This document shows, one piece after another, positions 7,929 to 21,069 of a stretch of 64,000 bases of DNA; within the stretch, counting starts at the first letter, position 1; the number at the start of each line of letters is the position of its first letter. A program made the translations under genes and the position numbers. The DNA comes from Solidesulfovibrio carbinoliphilus subsp. oakridgensis (GTDB taxonomy: Bacteria > Desulfobacterota > Desulfovibrionia > Desulfovibrionales > Desulfovibrionaceae): assembly GCF_000177215.2 (NCBI RefSeq), contig NZ_CM001368.1, positions 1 through 64,000 of the forward strand, given 5' to 3'. The notes beneath the pieces were generated by a model, which worked only from the letters and a program-made list of their open reading frames with translations, made no database searches and was not told the DNA's origin.

Positions 7929-7968
7929 AAAAAAAGCCCGGAACGGTGCACCGTTCCGGGCTTTTTTT
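7929..7968. terminator. Bidirectional Rho-independent terminator
   Basis: A 26-nt self-complementary sequence (7936-7961) is flanked by seven A residues on the left and seven T residues on the right. It can terminate both the rightward Usp unit and the leftward malic enzyme operon. Confidence 0.92.
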
Positions 7969-7987
7969 AGGCCGCGCGGGCCTGGGA

Positions 7988-9307
<1,320 letters not shown>

Positions 9308-9336
9308 GTACGTCTCCTTGACTGGTTTGGTTTGCG

Positions 9337-10815
9337 TTATGCGTCGGCGGCATCGTCCGCCGTCAGATCCGGTCCTTGTCCGGCCGCGGCCGGCCCGAGG
9401 AGCCGTTCGGCAATGGCCTTGGCCGCCCGGCGGCCGGCGCCCATGGCCGAGATGACCGTGGCCGCGCCGGTGACGATGTCGCCCCCGGCGAAGACGTTTC
9501 GTATCGAGGTCTCGCCCGTGGCCGCGTCGGCCACGATGTAGCCCCGGCGGTAGGTTTCGAGCCCGGGCGTGGTCTGGCTGATGAGCGGATTGGCCCCGGT
9601 GCCGACGGCCACCACGGCCATGTCGGCCTCGACCACGCAGGTGTCGCCCTGGCAGGCGACCGGCGCGCACCGGCCCGAGGCGTCGGGCTCGCCAAGGACC
9701 ATCCGCTGCAGGACAATGCTTTTAAGGCGCCCGTTCTCGTCGCCAATGAATTCCAGCGGGGCGTTCAGGCACAGGATGTCGAGGCCCTCTTCCTTGGCGT
9801 GGTGGAGTTCCTCCAGCCGGCAGGGCATCTCGTGTTCCGTCCGCCGGTAGGCCAGCGACACCTTCTCGGCCCCCAGGCGCATGGCCGTGCGGGCCGCGTC
9901 CATGGCCACGTTGCCGCCGCCGAAGACCACGACATGCCTGGCCGGGAAGGTCGGGGTGTCGGCGGCCGGGAACTTGTAGGCCCGGCCGAGGTTGACCCGG
10001 GTCAGGTATTCGTTGGCCGAGAAGACGCCGATCAGGTTTTCGCCGGGGATGCCGATAAAACGCGGCAGCCCGGCCCCGACGCCGATAAAGACGGCGTCGT
10101 AGCCCGACTCCAGCAGTTCCGGCACGGTAATGGTCTTCCCTCCCACCCAGTTGGTGCGAAGCTCCACGCCGAGGGCTTTCAAGGCCTCGACCTCCTGGCG
10201 GACCACGCCCTTTGGCAGGCGGAATTCCGGGATGCCGTAGACAAGGACGCCGCCGACCTCGTGCAGGGCCTCGAAGACCGTGACCGGGATGCCCCGGGCG
10301 GCCAGATAGCCGGCGCAGGTGAGGCTACTTGGCCCCGAGCCGATGCAGGCGACCTTGAGGTCGTCCCGGGCCATGGCACAGGCCGGGCCGCCGGTCACGG
10401 TCTCGCAGGCCGACTTGGCCAGATACGTGTCGGCCACGAACCGCTCCAAGCGGCCGATGGCCACGGGCTGGCCCTTCTTGCCGAGGATGCAGGCCCCTTC
10501 GCACTGGTTTTCCTGGGGGCAGACCCGGCCGCAGACGGCGGGCAGGGAGTTGGTGTCGCGAAGGACGCCGTAGGAGGCGTCGAGGTCCTCGTCCAGGACC
10601 TTTTTAATAAAGCCGGGGATGTCGACTTCCACCGGGCAGCCTTTGCGGCAGGCCGGTTTCTTGCATTGCAGGCAGCGGGCCGCTTCGGTCCGGGCCATTT
10701 CCGGGGTGTAGCCGAGGGCCACTTCCCGGAAATTGCGGGCCCGCTCGCGGGGCGGCTGTTCGGGCATGGGGGTGCGGGGGGCCTTGGCCTTCTTACTTGG
10801 AGCATTGGCAGACAT
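9337..10815 (-). CDS. nfnB: NfnB / GltD-like flavoprotein of NADH-dependent ferredoxin:NADP oxidoreductase
   Basis: Large subunit (492 residues) of the NfnAB electron-bifurcating transhydrogenase, also annotated as sulfide dehydrogenase or glutamate synthase small chain-like. The N-terminus holds two Fe-S motifs: CLQCKKPACRKGCPVEVDIP (about 48-67) and CGRVCPQENQCEGAC further on. An FAD fold (CIGSGPSSLTCAGYLAARG) and an NADPH fold (VVFGGGNVAMDAARTA) follow. It overlaps nfnA by 23 bp, which is strong evidence for a two-subunit complex rather than a free glutamate synthase subunit. Its role is to balance NADPH against NADH and reduced ferredoxin beside the malic enzyme. Confidence 0.9.
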   Translation of the reverse strand: MSANAPSKKAKAPRTPMPEQPPRERARNFREVALGYTPEMARTEAARCLQCKKPACRKGCPVEVDIPGFIKKVLDEDLDASYGVLRDTNSLPAVCGRVCPQENQCEGACILGKKGQPVAIGRLERFVADTYLAKSACETVTGGPACAMARDDLKVACIGSGPSSLTCAGYLAARGIPVTVFEALHEVGGVLVYGIPEFRLPKGVVRQEVEALKALGVELRTNWVGGKTITVPELLESGYDAVFIGVGAGLPRFIGIPGENLIGVFSANEYLTRVNLGRAYKFPAADTPTFPARHVVVFGGGNVAMDAARTAMRLGAEKVSLAYRRTEHEMPCRLEELHHAKEEGLDILCLNAPLEFIGDENGRLKSIVLQRMVLGEPDASGRCAPVACQGDTCVVEADMAVVAVGTGANPLISQTTPGLETYRRGYIVADAATGETSIRNVFAGGDIVTGAATVISAMGAGRRAAKAIAERLLGPAAAGQGPDLTADDAADA

Positions 10816-11647
10816 GGCTTTTTTTAAACTCCTCGTAGGAAAGGCGTTCTTGTTCCTTGAAAGACGTCAGCCGGGCGGCGAGCCCGGCGAAGTCCACCTG
10901 GTGGCCGTCGAATTCCGGGCCGTCGACGCAGGCGAATTTCGTTTCGCCGCCGACGCTGACCCGGCAGGCCCCGCACATGCCGATGCCGTCGACCATGATC
11001 GAATTGAGGCTGACCGTGGTTTTGACGCCAAAGGGCCGGGTGGCCTCGGCCACGGCCCGCATCATGGGCACCGGGCCGATGGCCACCACCTCGGCCACGG
11101 TTTTGTCTTCGGTCAGGCGCTCGACCAGGAGGTCCGTGACGAACCCCTGCCGGCCGCAGCTGCCGTCGTTGGTGCTGATGAGGACTTCGGGGCAAAACGA
11201 GCAGAGTTCGTCGCGAAAGAGGAGCAGATCCTCGCAACGGGCGCCGATGATGGTGACCACATGGTTGCCGGCCGCGTGATGGCCCTTGGCGATGTGGTGC
11301 ATGGCCGCGATGCCGGTGCCGCCGCCGACGCAGATGACCGGTCCGTCGAGCTTGTGGATCTCGGTTGGCCGTCCGAGCGGGCCGCACAGGTCCAGGATGT
11401 CGTCGCCGGCCTCCAGGGTGTCCAGGTGGGCCGTGGTCTTGCCCATGAGGAGAAAGACCAGGGTGATGGTCCCGGCCCCGGTGTCGGCGTCGGCAATGGT
11501 CAGGGGAATGCGTTCCCCTTCCTCCCAGACCCTGAGGATCACGAAGTTCCCGGGTTTGGCCTTGGCGGCGATGTGCGGGGCCTCGATCACCAGTTCGGTG
11601 GTCTGGCCCTCGATGAGTCTTCGCTTGCGCAGGATTCGGCTTGGCAT
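10793..11647 (-). CDS. nfnA: NfnA / ferredoxin-NADP reductase-like small subunit
   Basis: Protein of 284 residues with a ferredoxin-reductase fold. An FAD-binding barrel (about 1-100, with the RIPLTIAD motif) is followed by an NAD-binding domain (VICVGGGTGIAAMHHIAKG). The C-terminal 2Fe-2S motif is MCGACRVSVGGETKFACVDG (about 225-245). This layout matches NfnA/SudB. It sits 35 bp after the fumarase beta gene and overlaps nfnB at its 3' end. Family knowledge assigns reversible, ferredoxin-coupled NADH/NADPH transhydrogenation in the cytoplasm. Confidence 0.9.
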   Translation of the reverse strand: MPSRILRKRRLIEGQTTELVIEAPHIAAKAKPGNFVILRVWEEGERIPLTIADADTGAGTITLVFLLMGKTTAHLDTLEAGDDILDLCGPLGRPTEIHKLDGPVICVGGGTGIAAMHHIAKGHHAAGNHVVTIIGARCEDLLLFRDELCSFCPEVLISTNDGSCGRQGFVTDLLVERLTEDKTVAEVVAIGPVPMMRAVAEATRPFGVKTTVSLNSIMVDGIGMCGACRVSVGGETKFACVDGPEFDGHQVDFAGLAARLTSFKEQERLSYEEFKKSHVCQCSK

Positions 11648-11682
11648 CGGTGCTCCGCTGCGCGCCCCCCTGGGGCGCGGCT

Positions 11683-12225
11683 TTAGCCAAGGTTTGGCTT
11701 CACGTACAGCTCCCCGCCGTGACAGTCGTTTATGACCAGAAGCGGGAAGTCCTTGACCGCCAGCTCCCGAATGGCCTCCGGCCCCAGGTCCTCGTAGGCG
11801 ATGACCTTGGCGCCCGTTATGCGCTGCGACAAGAGCGCGCCGGCGCCGCCGGTGGCCCCCAGATACACCGCCTTGTGCTCGGCCAGCGCCGCCTTCACGG
11901 CGTCGTTGCGCTTGCCCTTGCCGATGGAGCCCTTGAGACCCAGGGAATGGAGCCTGGGGGCGTAGGTGTCCATGCGGTAGCTGGTGGTGGGTCCGGCCGC
12001 GCCGATGGGACGTCCCGGAGGCGCGGGGGAGGGGCCGACATAGTAGATGAGGGCACCTTTCAGGTCAAAGGGAAGGGTTTCCCCGGCGTCCAGTGATTCG
12101 ACCAGCCGCTTGTGGGCGGCGTCGCGGGCCGTGTAGATGTGGCCGGAGACGAAAACCACGTCCCCGGACTTGAGCTGTTCCACGTCGGCATCGGAGAGCG
12201 GCGTGGTGAGATGGTACTCGGCCAT
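11683..12225 (-). CDS. Class I fumarate hydratase, beta (C-terminal) subunit
   Basis: Protein of 180 residues matching the C-terminal domain of two-subunit Fe-S fumarases/tartrate dehydratases. It has the VYVGPSP-like segment IYYVGPSPAPPGRPIGAAGPTTS region (positions about 62-84), MDTYAPRLHSLGLKG, and a C-terminal strand-rich swivel domain. Its ATG overlaps the stop of the alpha gene by one base, implying translational coupling. It forms the heterodimeric 4Fe-4S hydro-lyase with the alpha subunit, interconverting fumarate and malate. Confidence 0.92.
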   Translation of the reverse strand: MAEYHLTTPLSDADVEQLKSGDVVFVSGHIYTARDAAHKRLVESLDAGETLPFDLKGALIYYVGPSPAPPGRPIGAAGPTTSYRMDTYAPRLHSLGLKGSIGKGKRNDAVKAALAEHKAVYLGATGGAGALLSQRITGAKVIAYEDLGPEAIRELAVKDFPLLVINDCHGGELYVKPNLG

Positions 12226-13064
12226 TAGAAGGTGACCTCCTTGTGGCGGGCGCTGTGGCACTGGATATTGACGGCCAAGGGCAGGCTGGCCAGATGGCAG
12301 GGGGCGACCAGGATCTTGACGCCAAGGCTGGTGGTCTTGCCGCCAAGGCCCATGGGTCCGATGCCGAGGTCGTTTATCGCTTCCATCAGCTCGTCCTCGA
12401 GCTTGGCGATGGCCGGGTCCGGGTGGCGGTCGTCGAGCGGCCGCATGAGGGCCTTTTTGGAATTGAGAGCCGCCAGCTCGAAGTTGCCGCCGATGCCGAC
12501 GCCGACGATGGTCGGCGGGCAGGGGTTGGGGCCGGCCTCGGCCACGCGGTTGACGACGAATTCCTTGATGCCCTTCCAGCCCTGGGCCGGAGCCAGCATG
12601 GTGACCCGCGACATGTTTTCCGAGCCGCCGCCCTTGGCCATCATGGTGATCTTGAGCGCATCGCCCGGCACCACGTCGAAGTGGATGATGGCCGGGGAGT
12701 TGTCGCCGGTATTCTTGCGGGTAAACGGGTCGCAGGAGGATTTCCGGAGATACCCTTCCTGATAGCCCTTGACCATGCCGTCGTTTATGGCCTGCCGGAG
12801 GCTCCCGCCTTCGACCTTCACGTCCTCGCCGACCTCGACGAAAAAGACGCCAAGGCCGGTGTCCTGGCACAGGGGCAGGTTGGTGTCGCGGGAGAGCTTT
12901 GAATTTTCCAGCAGCTGCCGGAAGATTTCCTTGGCCGCCGGAGCCTCCTCGGCCGCGTGGCAGGCCTCGAAGGCGGCCTGGACGTCGGCGGGCAGCTCGT
13001 GGTTGGCCGTGACGCACAGGGCGGCCACGGCTTCGAGGATGTCGTTTGCCGGTATCGTCTTCAT
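12225..13064 (-). CDS. Class I fumarate hydratase, alpha (Fe-S) subunit
   Basis: Protein of 279 residues, the expected size of the 4Fe-4S catalytic subunit. Cluster-ligand cysteines are seen in PLCQDTG (about 64-70), in PNPCPPTIVG (mid-protein) and in LVAPCHLASLP near the C-terminus. The motif GGGSENMSRVTML is also typical. It starts 1 bp after the frdB stop and is coupled to the beta subunit gene. It interconverts fumarate and malate, linking fumarate reductase with malic enzyme in this operon. The cluster should be oxygen-sensitive, as fits an anaerobe. Confidence 0.93.
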   Translation of the reverse strand: MKTIPANDILEAVAALCVTANHELPADVQAAFEACHAAEEAPAAKEIFRQLLENSKLSRDTNLPLCQDTGLGVFFVEVGEDVKVEGGSLRQAINDGMVKGYQEGYLRKSSCDPFTRKNTGDNSPAIIHFDVVPGDALKITMMAKGGGSENMSRVTMLAPAQGWKGIKEFVVNRVAEAGPNPCPPTIVGVGIGGNFELAALNSKKALMRPLDDRHPDPAIAKLEDELMEAINDLGIGPMGLGGKTTSLGVKILVAPCHLASLPLAVNIQCHSARHKEVTF

Positions 13065-13065
13065 C

Positions 13066-13821
13066 TTAGAAGTCCTTTCTGAGGAACCGGGGCAGGATGT
13101 TTTTGACGGCGGCCAGCGCCATTTTGCGGCGCAGTTTGCCGAGCTGCTCCTGGAGGGGAATCTCCTTGGGGCAGACGTCCTCGCAGGCGAGCAGGCCCAT
13201 GCAGCCGAAGATGCCCTCGTCCGTGCCGACGATGTCGAAGTAGTCCTTTTCGGTCCGCTCGTCGCGGGGGTCGAGGATGAACCGGGCCACGCGGTTTAAG
13301 GCCACGGCGCCGAGGAAGTCCGGACGCATAAGCGCCGTGCCGCAGGCGGCCACGCAGCAGCCGCACTCGATGCAGCGGTCGAGCTCGTAGATCTGCTCGG
13401 CAAGCGCGTTGTCCATGCGCTCTTCCTGGGCCGTGGGGTCGAAGACCTTTTTTGTGTGCACCCAGGACTCGACCTTCTGGTACATGCCCCGAAACCAGGT
13501 GCCGGTATCGACCGAGAGGTCGCCGACCAGCTTGAAGACGGGGAGCGGCATGAGGGTGATTTCGTCGGGCAGGTCCTTGGTCTTGGTGTGGCAGGCCAGG
13601 CCCGGGCGGCCGTTTATGACCATGGCGCAGGCGCCGCAGATGCCGGCCCGGCAGCAGAAGTCGAACATGAGGGTCGGGTCGATCTCCTCCCGAATGCGGT
13701 TGAGCGCGATGAAAAGCGTCATGCGCTCGGTTTCGTCGAGCTTTATGGTATCCATATGCGGCGTGCTGTCCGCATCCGTGGGATTATAGCGGAATATATT
13801 GAAGGTGAGCGTTCTGCCCAT
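13066..13821 (-). CDS. frdB: Fumarate reductase/succinate dehydrogenase iron-sulfur subunit
   Basis: Protein of 251 residues with the full three-cluster cysteine set. 2Fe-2S: C56 or C57, C62, C65 and C77 (CCRAGICGAC motif). The 4Fe-4S and 3Fe-4S ligands lie in CIECGCCVAAC (150-160) and CMGLLACEDVCP (207-218). It transfers electrons between the menaquinone-linked cytochrome b and the flavoprotein. It lies downstream of frdA, from which it is separated by 125 bp holding a palindromic repeat. GAGACAACG precedes the ATG, a moderate ribosome-binding site. Confidence 0.93.
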   Translation of the reverse strand: MGRTLTFNIFRYNPTDADSTPHMDTIKLDETERMTLFIALNRIREEIDPTLMFDFCCRAGICGACAMVINGRPGLACHTKTKDLPDEITLMPLPVFKLVGDLSVDTGTWFRGMYQKVESWVHTKKVFDPTAQEERMDNALAEQIYELDRCIECGCCVAACGTALMRPDFLGAVALNRVARFILDPRDERTEKDYFDIVGTDEGIFGCMGLLACEDVCPKEIPLQEQLGKLRRKMALAAVKNILPRFLRKDF

Positions 13822-13888
13822 GACCGTTGTCTCCTTGGTGTCCTTGCGATTGCGGCAATGCCTTCCGGTTGCCGATTTCCCTTTCAGG

Positions 13889-13928
13889 GGGTCCGGGGGG
13901 GATGATCCCCCCCGGCCGCCGGAGGCAT
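13889..13928 (+). repeat. Palindromic intergenic repeat, copy 3 (inside the frd operon)
   Basis: 40-bp copy with a GATGATC centre between seven-G and seven-C runs and the tail CGGCCGCCGGAGGCAT. The tail ends 19 bp from the frdA stop. The element thus lies between frdA and frdB, in the middle of an otherwise compact operon, where it could alter the ratio of the two transcripts. Confidence 0.8.
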
Positions 13929-13946
13929 CTTCACTCCTCTCCAGCC

Positions 13947-15773
13947 TTATTTCCCTTCCATGGGGATGATCTGGCCGCCGCCGTAGCCGCGGTCGCCGGG
14001 GGGCATCTCGAAGATGCCGGTCGCGGGCTCGTAGTTGAGCGTCGGCAGGTCCGCGCCCTCGTCCCAGGTGGCGAGCGTGCGTTTGAGCCAATCGCGGTCG
14101 TTTCGGGCCGGGAAGTCCTCGCGGGTGTGGGCCCCGCGCGATTCGGTGCGCTGAAGCGCCCCGTAGGCCACACACAGGGCGAGTTTCACCATGCCTTCGA
14201 TCTTGAGCGCCATGGTCAGCTCGGGGTTGGCGCCCTTGCCGTTGCTGCGAAGGCCGACCTTGCGGGCCCGGCCGAGGATCTCCTGGAGTTCGCCCACGCA
14301 CTTCTCCAGGTCCGCGCCGTTTCGGAAGATGCCGGCGCCCTGCATGATGGAGTCGAACATGGCGTTTCGCACGGTGTAGGGATTCTCGCTGCCGTTTTTG
14401 CAGGCCACGAGATCGGCGATGCGGGCGGTCTGCCGGGCCATGGCGTCGCGCACGGCGGCGGTGGAGAAGGTCGTTTCGGAACCCTTCAGGAACTCCACGA
14501 TCTTGCCGCCGACGATCATGCCGGCAACGACGGTCTCGGCCAGGGAGTTGCCGCCCAGGCGGTTGAAGCCGTGCATGTCCCAGCACGAGGCCTCGCCGGC
14601 CGCGAAAAGACCCTTCAGGCCATAGGCCGCGCCGTCCTTGTTGGTCCGCACGCCGCCCATGGAATAGTGCTGGGTGGGCCGGACCGGGATCAGCTGGTGG
14701 ACCGGGTCCACGCCGAGGAAGGATTGGCAGATCTCGTCGACTTCCCGCAGTTTGGTGCGGATGTGCTGCTCGCCGAGGTGGCGGATGTCGAGCCACAGGT
14801 GGTCGCCGTAGGGCGAGGGCACGCCGAGGCCCTTTCGCATGTGTTCGGTCATGCGGCGGGAAACCACGTCGCGGGAGGCGAGCTCCGCCTTTTCCGGCTC
14901 GTAGTCGGGCATGAACCGGTATTCGTTCTTGTCGAGAAGGGTGCCGCCGTCGCCCCGGCAGCCTTCGGTGACCAGGATGTCGGTCGGCACGATGCCGGTC
15001 GGGTGGAACTGCACGGCCTCCATGTTGCCAAGGGAGACCACCCCGGTATCGAGGGCCGTGATGAGGCCGCCGCCGTCGCAGATGACCGCGTTGGTGGACT
15101 CGCGGTAGATGCGGCCGAAACCGCCGGTGGCGACGAGGGTCGCCCGGGCCAGATACGCGGTCAGCTCGCCGGTCTTGAGGCAGCGGGCGATGGCGCCCAT
15201 GCAGGTGTCGCCGTCGTGAATGAGGGCTATGGCCTCGACCTTGTCCACGACATTGACGCCCATCTGGGCGGCCCGGTTATCCAGCGTATAAAGGACGCAG
15301 TGCCCGGTGCCGTCGGACGTGTAGCAGGTGCGCCACTTGGCCGTGCCGCCGAAGTTGCGCGAGTGGATCAGGCCCTCGTTTTCGGCCTTTTCCACGGCGG
15401 TAAAGGGCTTGCCGCCCTTGTAATAGGTCTGTTCGCCCGGCACGACGCGGTTCCAGGGCACGCCCCAGAAGGCCATCTGGCGCATGGCGACGGGGGCGGC
15501 GTCGACGAACAGCCGGGCCACTTCCTGGTCGCAGCCCCAGTCCGAGCCTTTGACCGTGTCGGCGAAGTGGACGTCCGGGGAATCCCCCTCGCCCATGGCC
15601 GAGTTGCCAAGGGCCGCCTGCATGCCGCCCTGGGCGGCCGAGGAGTGGGAGCGGCGGGCCGGGACGATGGACAGGCAGATGGCGGAAAACCCGTTGTCCG
15701 CGGCCTCGATGGCCACGCGTTCGCCGGCCAGGCCCGCGCCCAGACACAGCAGATCGGTTTGTATGATCCTCAT
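13947..15773 (-). CDS. frdA: Fumarate reductase/succinate dehydrogenase flavoprotein subunit
   Basis: Protein of 608 residues. The N-terminal dinucleotide fold LCLGAGLAGERVAIEAA is followed by RSHSSAAQGG with H43 at the position of the covalent FAD linkage. Later motifs are TGGFGRIYRESTNA, the substrate-site region MEAVQFHPTGIVPTD, and HYSMGGVRTN. The sequence is closest in style to epsilon/delta-proteobacterial quinol:fumarate reductases. Start placed at 15773 (MRIIQTDLL), with an AAGGA sequence upstream; a longer frame would overlap frdC. The first base of the frdC stop lies 10 bp from this start. Reduces fumarate to succinate or runs in reverse. Confidence 0.94.
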   Translation of the reverse strand: MRIIQTDLLCLGAGLAGERVAIEAADNGFSAICLSIVPARRSHSSAAQGGMQAALGNSAMGEGDSPDVHFADTVKGSDWGCDQEVARLFVDAAPVAMRQMAFWGVPWNRVVPGEQTYYKGGKPFTAVEKAENEGLIHSRNFGGTAKWRTCYTSDGTGHCVLYTLDNRAAQMGVNVVDKVEAIALIHDGDTCMGAIARCLKTGELTAYLARATLVATGGFGRIYRESTNAVICDGGGLITALDTGVVSLGNMEAVQFHPTGIVPTDILVTEGCRGDGGTLLDKNEYRFMPDYEPEKAELASRDVVSRRMTEHMRKGLGVPSPYGDHLWLDIRHLGEQHIRTKLREVDEICQSFLGVDPVHQLIPVRPTQHYSMGGVRTNKDGAAYGLKGLFAAGEASCWDMHGFNRLGGNSLAETVVAGMIVGGKIVEFLKGSETTFSTAAVRDAMARQTARIADLVACKNGSENPYTVRNAMFDSIMQGAGIFRNGADLEKCVGELQEILGRARKVGLRSNGKGANPELTMALKIEGMVKLALCVAYGALQRTESRGAHTREDFPARNDRDWLKRTLATWDEGADLPTLNYEPATGIFEMPPGDRGYGGGQIIPMEGK

Positions 15774-15783
15774 GACGGCATCC

Positions 15784-16443
15784 TTATTGGAGGGGCAGGA
15801 AGTAGTAACGCAACAGCGACAGCAGGCCGACGGCAATGAAGAGGGCGGTGAGCAGGTTCTCCTTCTTCTTGATGGCCCACCGGCCGGACCGGTCGAGGAA
15901 GCCCCACTTGACCAGGATGCGGTAGAACCCGATGCCGACGTGCAGTTCCACCATGGGCAAGAGGAACAGATAGAAGACGAACCAGAAGCCGGTCTGGATG
16001 CGGGCGGCCGACTTCTCGGCCGTGATCGGCAGATTGGTCAGGATGACCCACATGTGGATGCCGCCCATGATGAGGATGCCCATGGCCGTGGTGGCCTGGA
16101 CGATCCACAGCCAGGTGTCGGGATGGCGCATGCGCTTGGCGTTGGCGAGCATGACGCGCTGCTCCCGGGTGGCAAAGGGGATCTTGCGGGCGGCCAGGGC
16201 GAAGTGGACCAGGAAGGCCAGGAAGACGAGCGGCCCGCCGACCTGCGCCATGTAGGTGGCCTCGAAGAACCAGGCCAGGCCGTTCATCACCCGGGGGCCA
16301 AGGAGGATGCTGGAGACCAGAATCAGGTGGCTCCACATGAAAAGGATGAGCGCGGCGCCGGTCAGCATCTGCACCCAGTCGAGGTAGGCCGAAAGCTTGC
16401 CGACGGGCAGCCCCTGATGGGTTGCCGTGGTTGGTACGGACAT
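15784..16443 (-). CDS. frdC: Fumarate reductase/succinate dehydrogenase cytochrome b subunit
   Basis: Membrane anchor of 219 residues with five hydrophobic helices (about 25-48, 65-90, 115-138, 155-178 and 195-215) and His residues in or beside helices 1, 2, 3 and 4, the pattern of the single-subunit di-haem cytochrome b of the Wolinella type. Start at 16443 (MSVPTTATHQG) is preceded by GGAGGAA; a longer reading frame exists but lacks a ribosome-binding site. It exchanges electrons with menaquinone. Confidence 0.92.
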   Translation of the reverse strand: MSVPTTATHQGLPVGKLSAYLDWVQMLTGAALILFMWSHLILVSSILLGPRVMNGLAWFFEATYMAQVGGPLVFLAFLVHFALAARKIPFATREQRVMLANAKRMRHPDTWLWIVQATTAMGILIMGGIHMWVILTNLPITAEKSAARIQTGFWFVFYLFLLPMVELHVGIGFYRILVKWGFLDRSGRWAIKKKENLLTALFIAVGLLSLLRYYFLPLQ

Positions 16444-16459
16444 GTTGTTCCTCCGTCCT

Positions 16460-17827
16460 TTAGGATTTGCTGGTGACGGCGACAGTGGCAGTTTCGGCTG
16501 ATTCTTCAAGGATCAGCATATCTTCCGGATCATCGGCGTACTCGTCGTCCGCGCCGGAAAGGACCCGGGCCAGCTTGGCCTCGTCCAGGGCGTTCTCCCA
16601 CTTGGCGACCACAAGCGTGGCGATGCCGTTGCCGATCAGGTTGGTGATGGCCCGGGCCTCGGACATGAAGCGATCGACGCCGAGCAGGAGGGTCAGCGAG
16701 GCGACCGGAATGGTGCCGAGCGTCTGGAGGGTGGCGGCGAGCGTAATGAAGCCGCCGCCCGTGACCGCGGCCGCGCCCTTGGAGGTCAGAAGCAGGATGA
16801 AGAGCAGGTAGAGCTGGTGGCTGAGATCGAGCGGCGTGTTGGTGGCCTGGGCCAGGAACACGGCGGCCATGGTGAGATAAATGCAGGTGCCGTCCAGGTT
16901 GAAGGAATAGCCCATGGGCAGGCACAGGCCGACCACCGACTTGTCGGCGCCGGCGTTTTCGAGCTTGGCCATCATGCGCGGCAGGGCCGCTTCCGAGGAA
17001 GAGGTGCCAAGGACGAGCAGGATTTCTTCCTTGATGTAGACGAGGTAGCGCCACAGGGAGAACTTGGCCAGCCGGCAGACCATGGCCAGGACCACGAAGA
17101 TGAAGATCAGGCAGGTCGAATAGACGCCGACCATGAGGAACAAGAGCTTGTAGAGGGCTTCGACGCCCTGGGAGGCGACCACGTAGGCCATGGCCCCGAA
17201 CGCGCCAAGTGGCGCGAAATACATGATGTAGTGGACAACCCTGAACAATCCTTTGGCGAATTCGTCGATGATCCGCACGAAGTTCTTGGCCTTGTCGCCG
17301 AGATTGGCCAGGGCCACGCCGAAGAGGATGGAGAAGAAAAGGACCTGCAGGATTTCGCCCTTGGCAAAGGCGTCCACGACCGAAGTCGGGATGATGTTCA
17401 TCATGAAGTCGACGGTCGACATCTTCTTGGCTTTGCCGGCGTAGGCCTCGACCTTGGCGATTTCAGCCTGGTTGTTCTGGAGCTTGGCCGCATACTCGTC
17501 CATGCCGGCGCCGGGCTTGTAGAGGTTGACGATGACCAGGCCGATGGCCAGGGCGAAAAGCGTCATGGTCCAGAAGTAGAGCATGCACTTGAGCCCGACC
17601 CGGCCGACCTTGCCCATGTCGCCCATCTTGGCGATGCCGGTGACCACGGTGCAGAAGATGATCGGCGCGATGATCATCTTGACCATGCGGATAAAGGCCG
17701 TTCCAAAGGGCTGCATGCTTTCGGCAAAGCCCTTGGTGGCCGGTATGAGGCCGATGACGATGCCGAGGACGATGCCGGTGATGACCCAGAAATACAGTGT
17801 CTTGTAGATCGCTTTGTGGCCGCTCAT
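16460..17827 (-). CDS. dctA: DctA-type C4-dicarboxylate:cation symporter
   Basis: Protein of 455 residues in the DAACS family. It has eight or more hydrophobic segments, the serine-rich re-entrant motif [12 protein letters not shown] (about 303-314) and the second signature [12 protein letters not shown]. The C-terminal tail is Asp/Glu-rich and variable. It imports fumarate, malate or succinate with Na+ or H+. First gene of the leftward operon with frdCAB, fumarase, nfnAB and malic enzyme; AAGGAG precedes the ATG. A sigma54-type promoter lies about 165 bp upstream, with activator-like palindromes beyond it. Confidence 0.92.
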   Translation of the reverse strand: MSGHKAIYKTLYFWVITGIVLGIVIGLIPATKGFAESMQPFGTAFIRMVKMIIAPIIFCTVVTGIAKMGDMGKVGRVGLKCMLYFWTMTLFALAIGLVIVNLYKPGAGMDEYAAKLQNNQAEIAKVEAYAGKAKKMSTVDFMMNIIPTSVVDAFAKGEILQVLFFSILFGVALANLGDKAKNFVRIIDEFAKGLFRVVHYIMYFAPLGAFGAMAYVVASQGVEALYKLLFLMVGVYSTCLIFIFVVLAMVCRLAKFSLWRYLVYIKEEILLVLGTSSSEAALPRMMAKLENAGADKSVVGLCLPMGYSFNLDGTCIYLTMAAVFLAQATNTPLDLSHQLYLLFILLLTSKGAAAVTGGGFITLAATLQTLGTIPVASLTLLLGVDRFMSEARAITNLIGNGIATLVVAKWENALDEAKLARVLSGADDEYADDPEDMLILEESAETATVAVTSKS

Positions 17828-17994
17828 GCTGCTGCTCCTTGGTCCTTGGCCGTGCGGCGGGCTTTTGCCGCGCGACACCTTTACGCCGGAAAGGCCTTTA
17901 CGGGAGCGCCCGGCCGCAACCGCCGCGGTTGCGGCCCGAGGGCGCCGGCATCGACGGGGCAGGCGACCGCCGCGGATGCTTTCCGGACATGTTG

Positions 17995-18009
17995 GCAAGG
18001 AACATGCCA
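17995..18009 (-). promoter_or_regulatory. Sigma54 (-24/-12) promoter for the dctA operon
   Basis: On the minus strand the sequence reads TGGCATGTTCCTTGC. It matches the RpoN consensus TGGCAC-N5-TTGC, with the invariant GG (18008-18007) and GC (17996-17995) at exact spacing. The predicted start is near 17983, leaving a leader of about 155 nt before dctA. The site is also part of an inverted repeat TTGGCA-N7-TGCCAA. Confidence 0.8.
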
Positions 18010-18104
18010 ATATGAGCGCAGACTCGGTATTGAGGAAAAGAAAGGAATAACAGTCAGTTGTTCAATAAGAACATGCAAGGAAAGAGCGGAAGTGTGGCTC
18101 TTTG

Positions 18105-18150
18105 TGTGGCGCATGTGCCACACCTGTGGCATATGTGGGGCATGTGCCCC
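18105..18150. promoter_or_regulatory. Cluster of activator-like palindromes upstream of the sigma54 promoter
   Basis: TGTGGC-N6-GCCACA (18105-18122) and GGGGCATGTGCCCC (18137-18150) are perfect palindromes. A related half-site TGTGGCATATGTGG lies between and overlaps the second. The shared pattern is TGTGGS-CATGTG-SCCACA. The sites lie about 95-140 bp upstream of the -24 element, a usual distance for a sigma54 activator, and end about 23 bp from the activator gene stop. They are probable binding sites of that protein. Confidence 0.7.
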
Positions 18151-18172
18151 AGTCCGGGAAGGCCCACCGGCC

Positions 18173-20947
<2,775 letters not shown>

Positions 20948-20967
20948 GGGAAACGGCCGGAGTTCGT

Positions 20968-20990
20968 CGGCCGGGAGTTCTTCCCGGCCG
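20968..20990 (-). terminator. GC-rich hairpin after creA
   Basis: A 9-bp perfect stem with a 5-nt loop, nested in a longer inverted repeat (20950-20960 / 20984-20994). There is no T-tract. It lies between the creA stop and the activator start, both leftward, so it may attenuate read-through. Confidence 0.4.
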
Positions 20991-21069
20991 TTTCGGGGCG
21001 GACGGCGTCAGGGCGTGTCGTGGCGTCATGGCTTCTGCGGCAACCCGTTTTCTCCCGGCGGCCAGGCCG

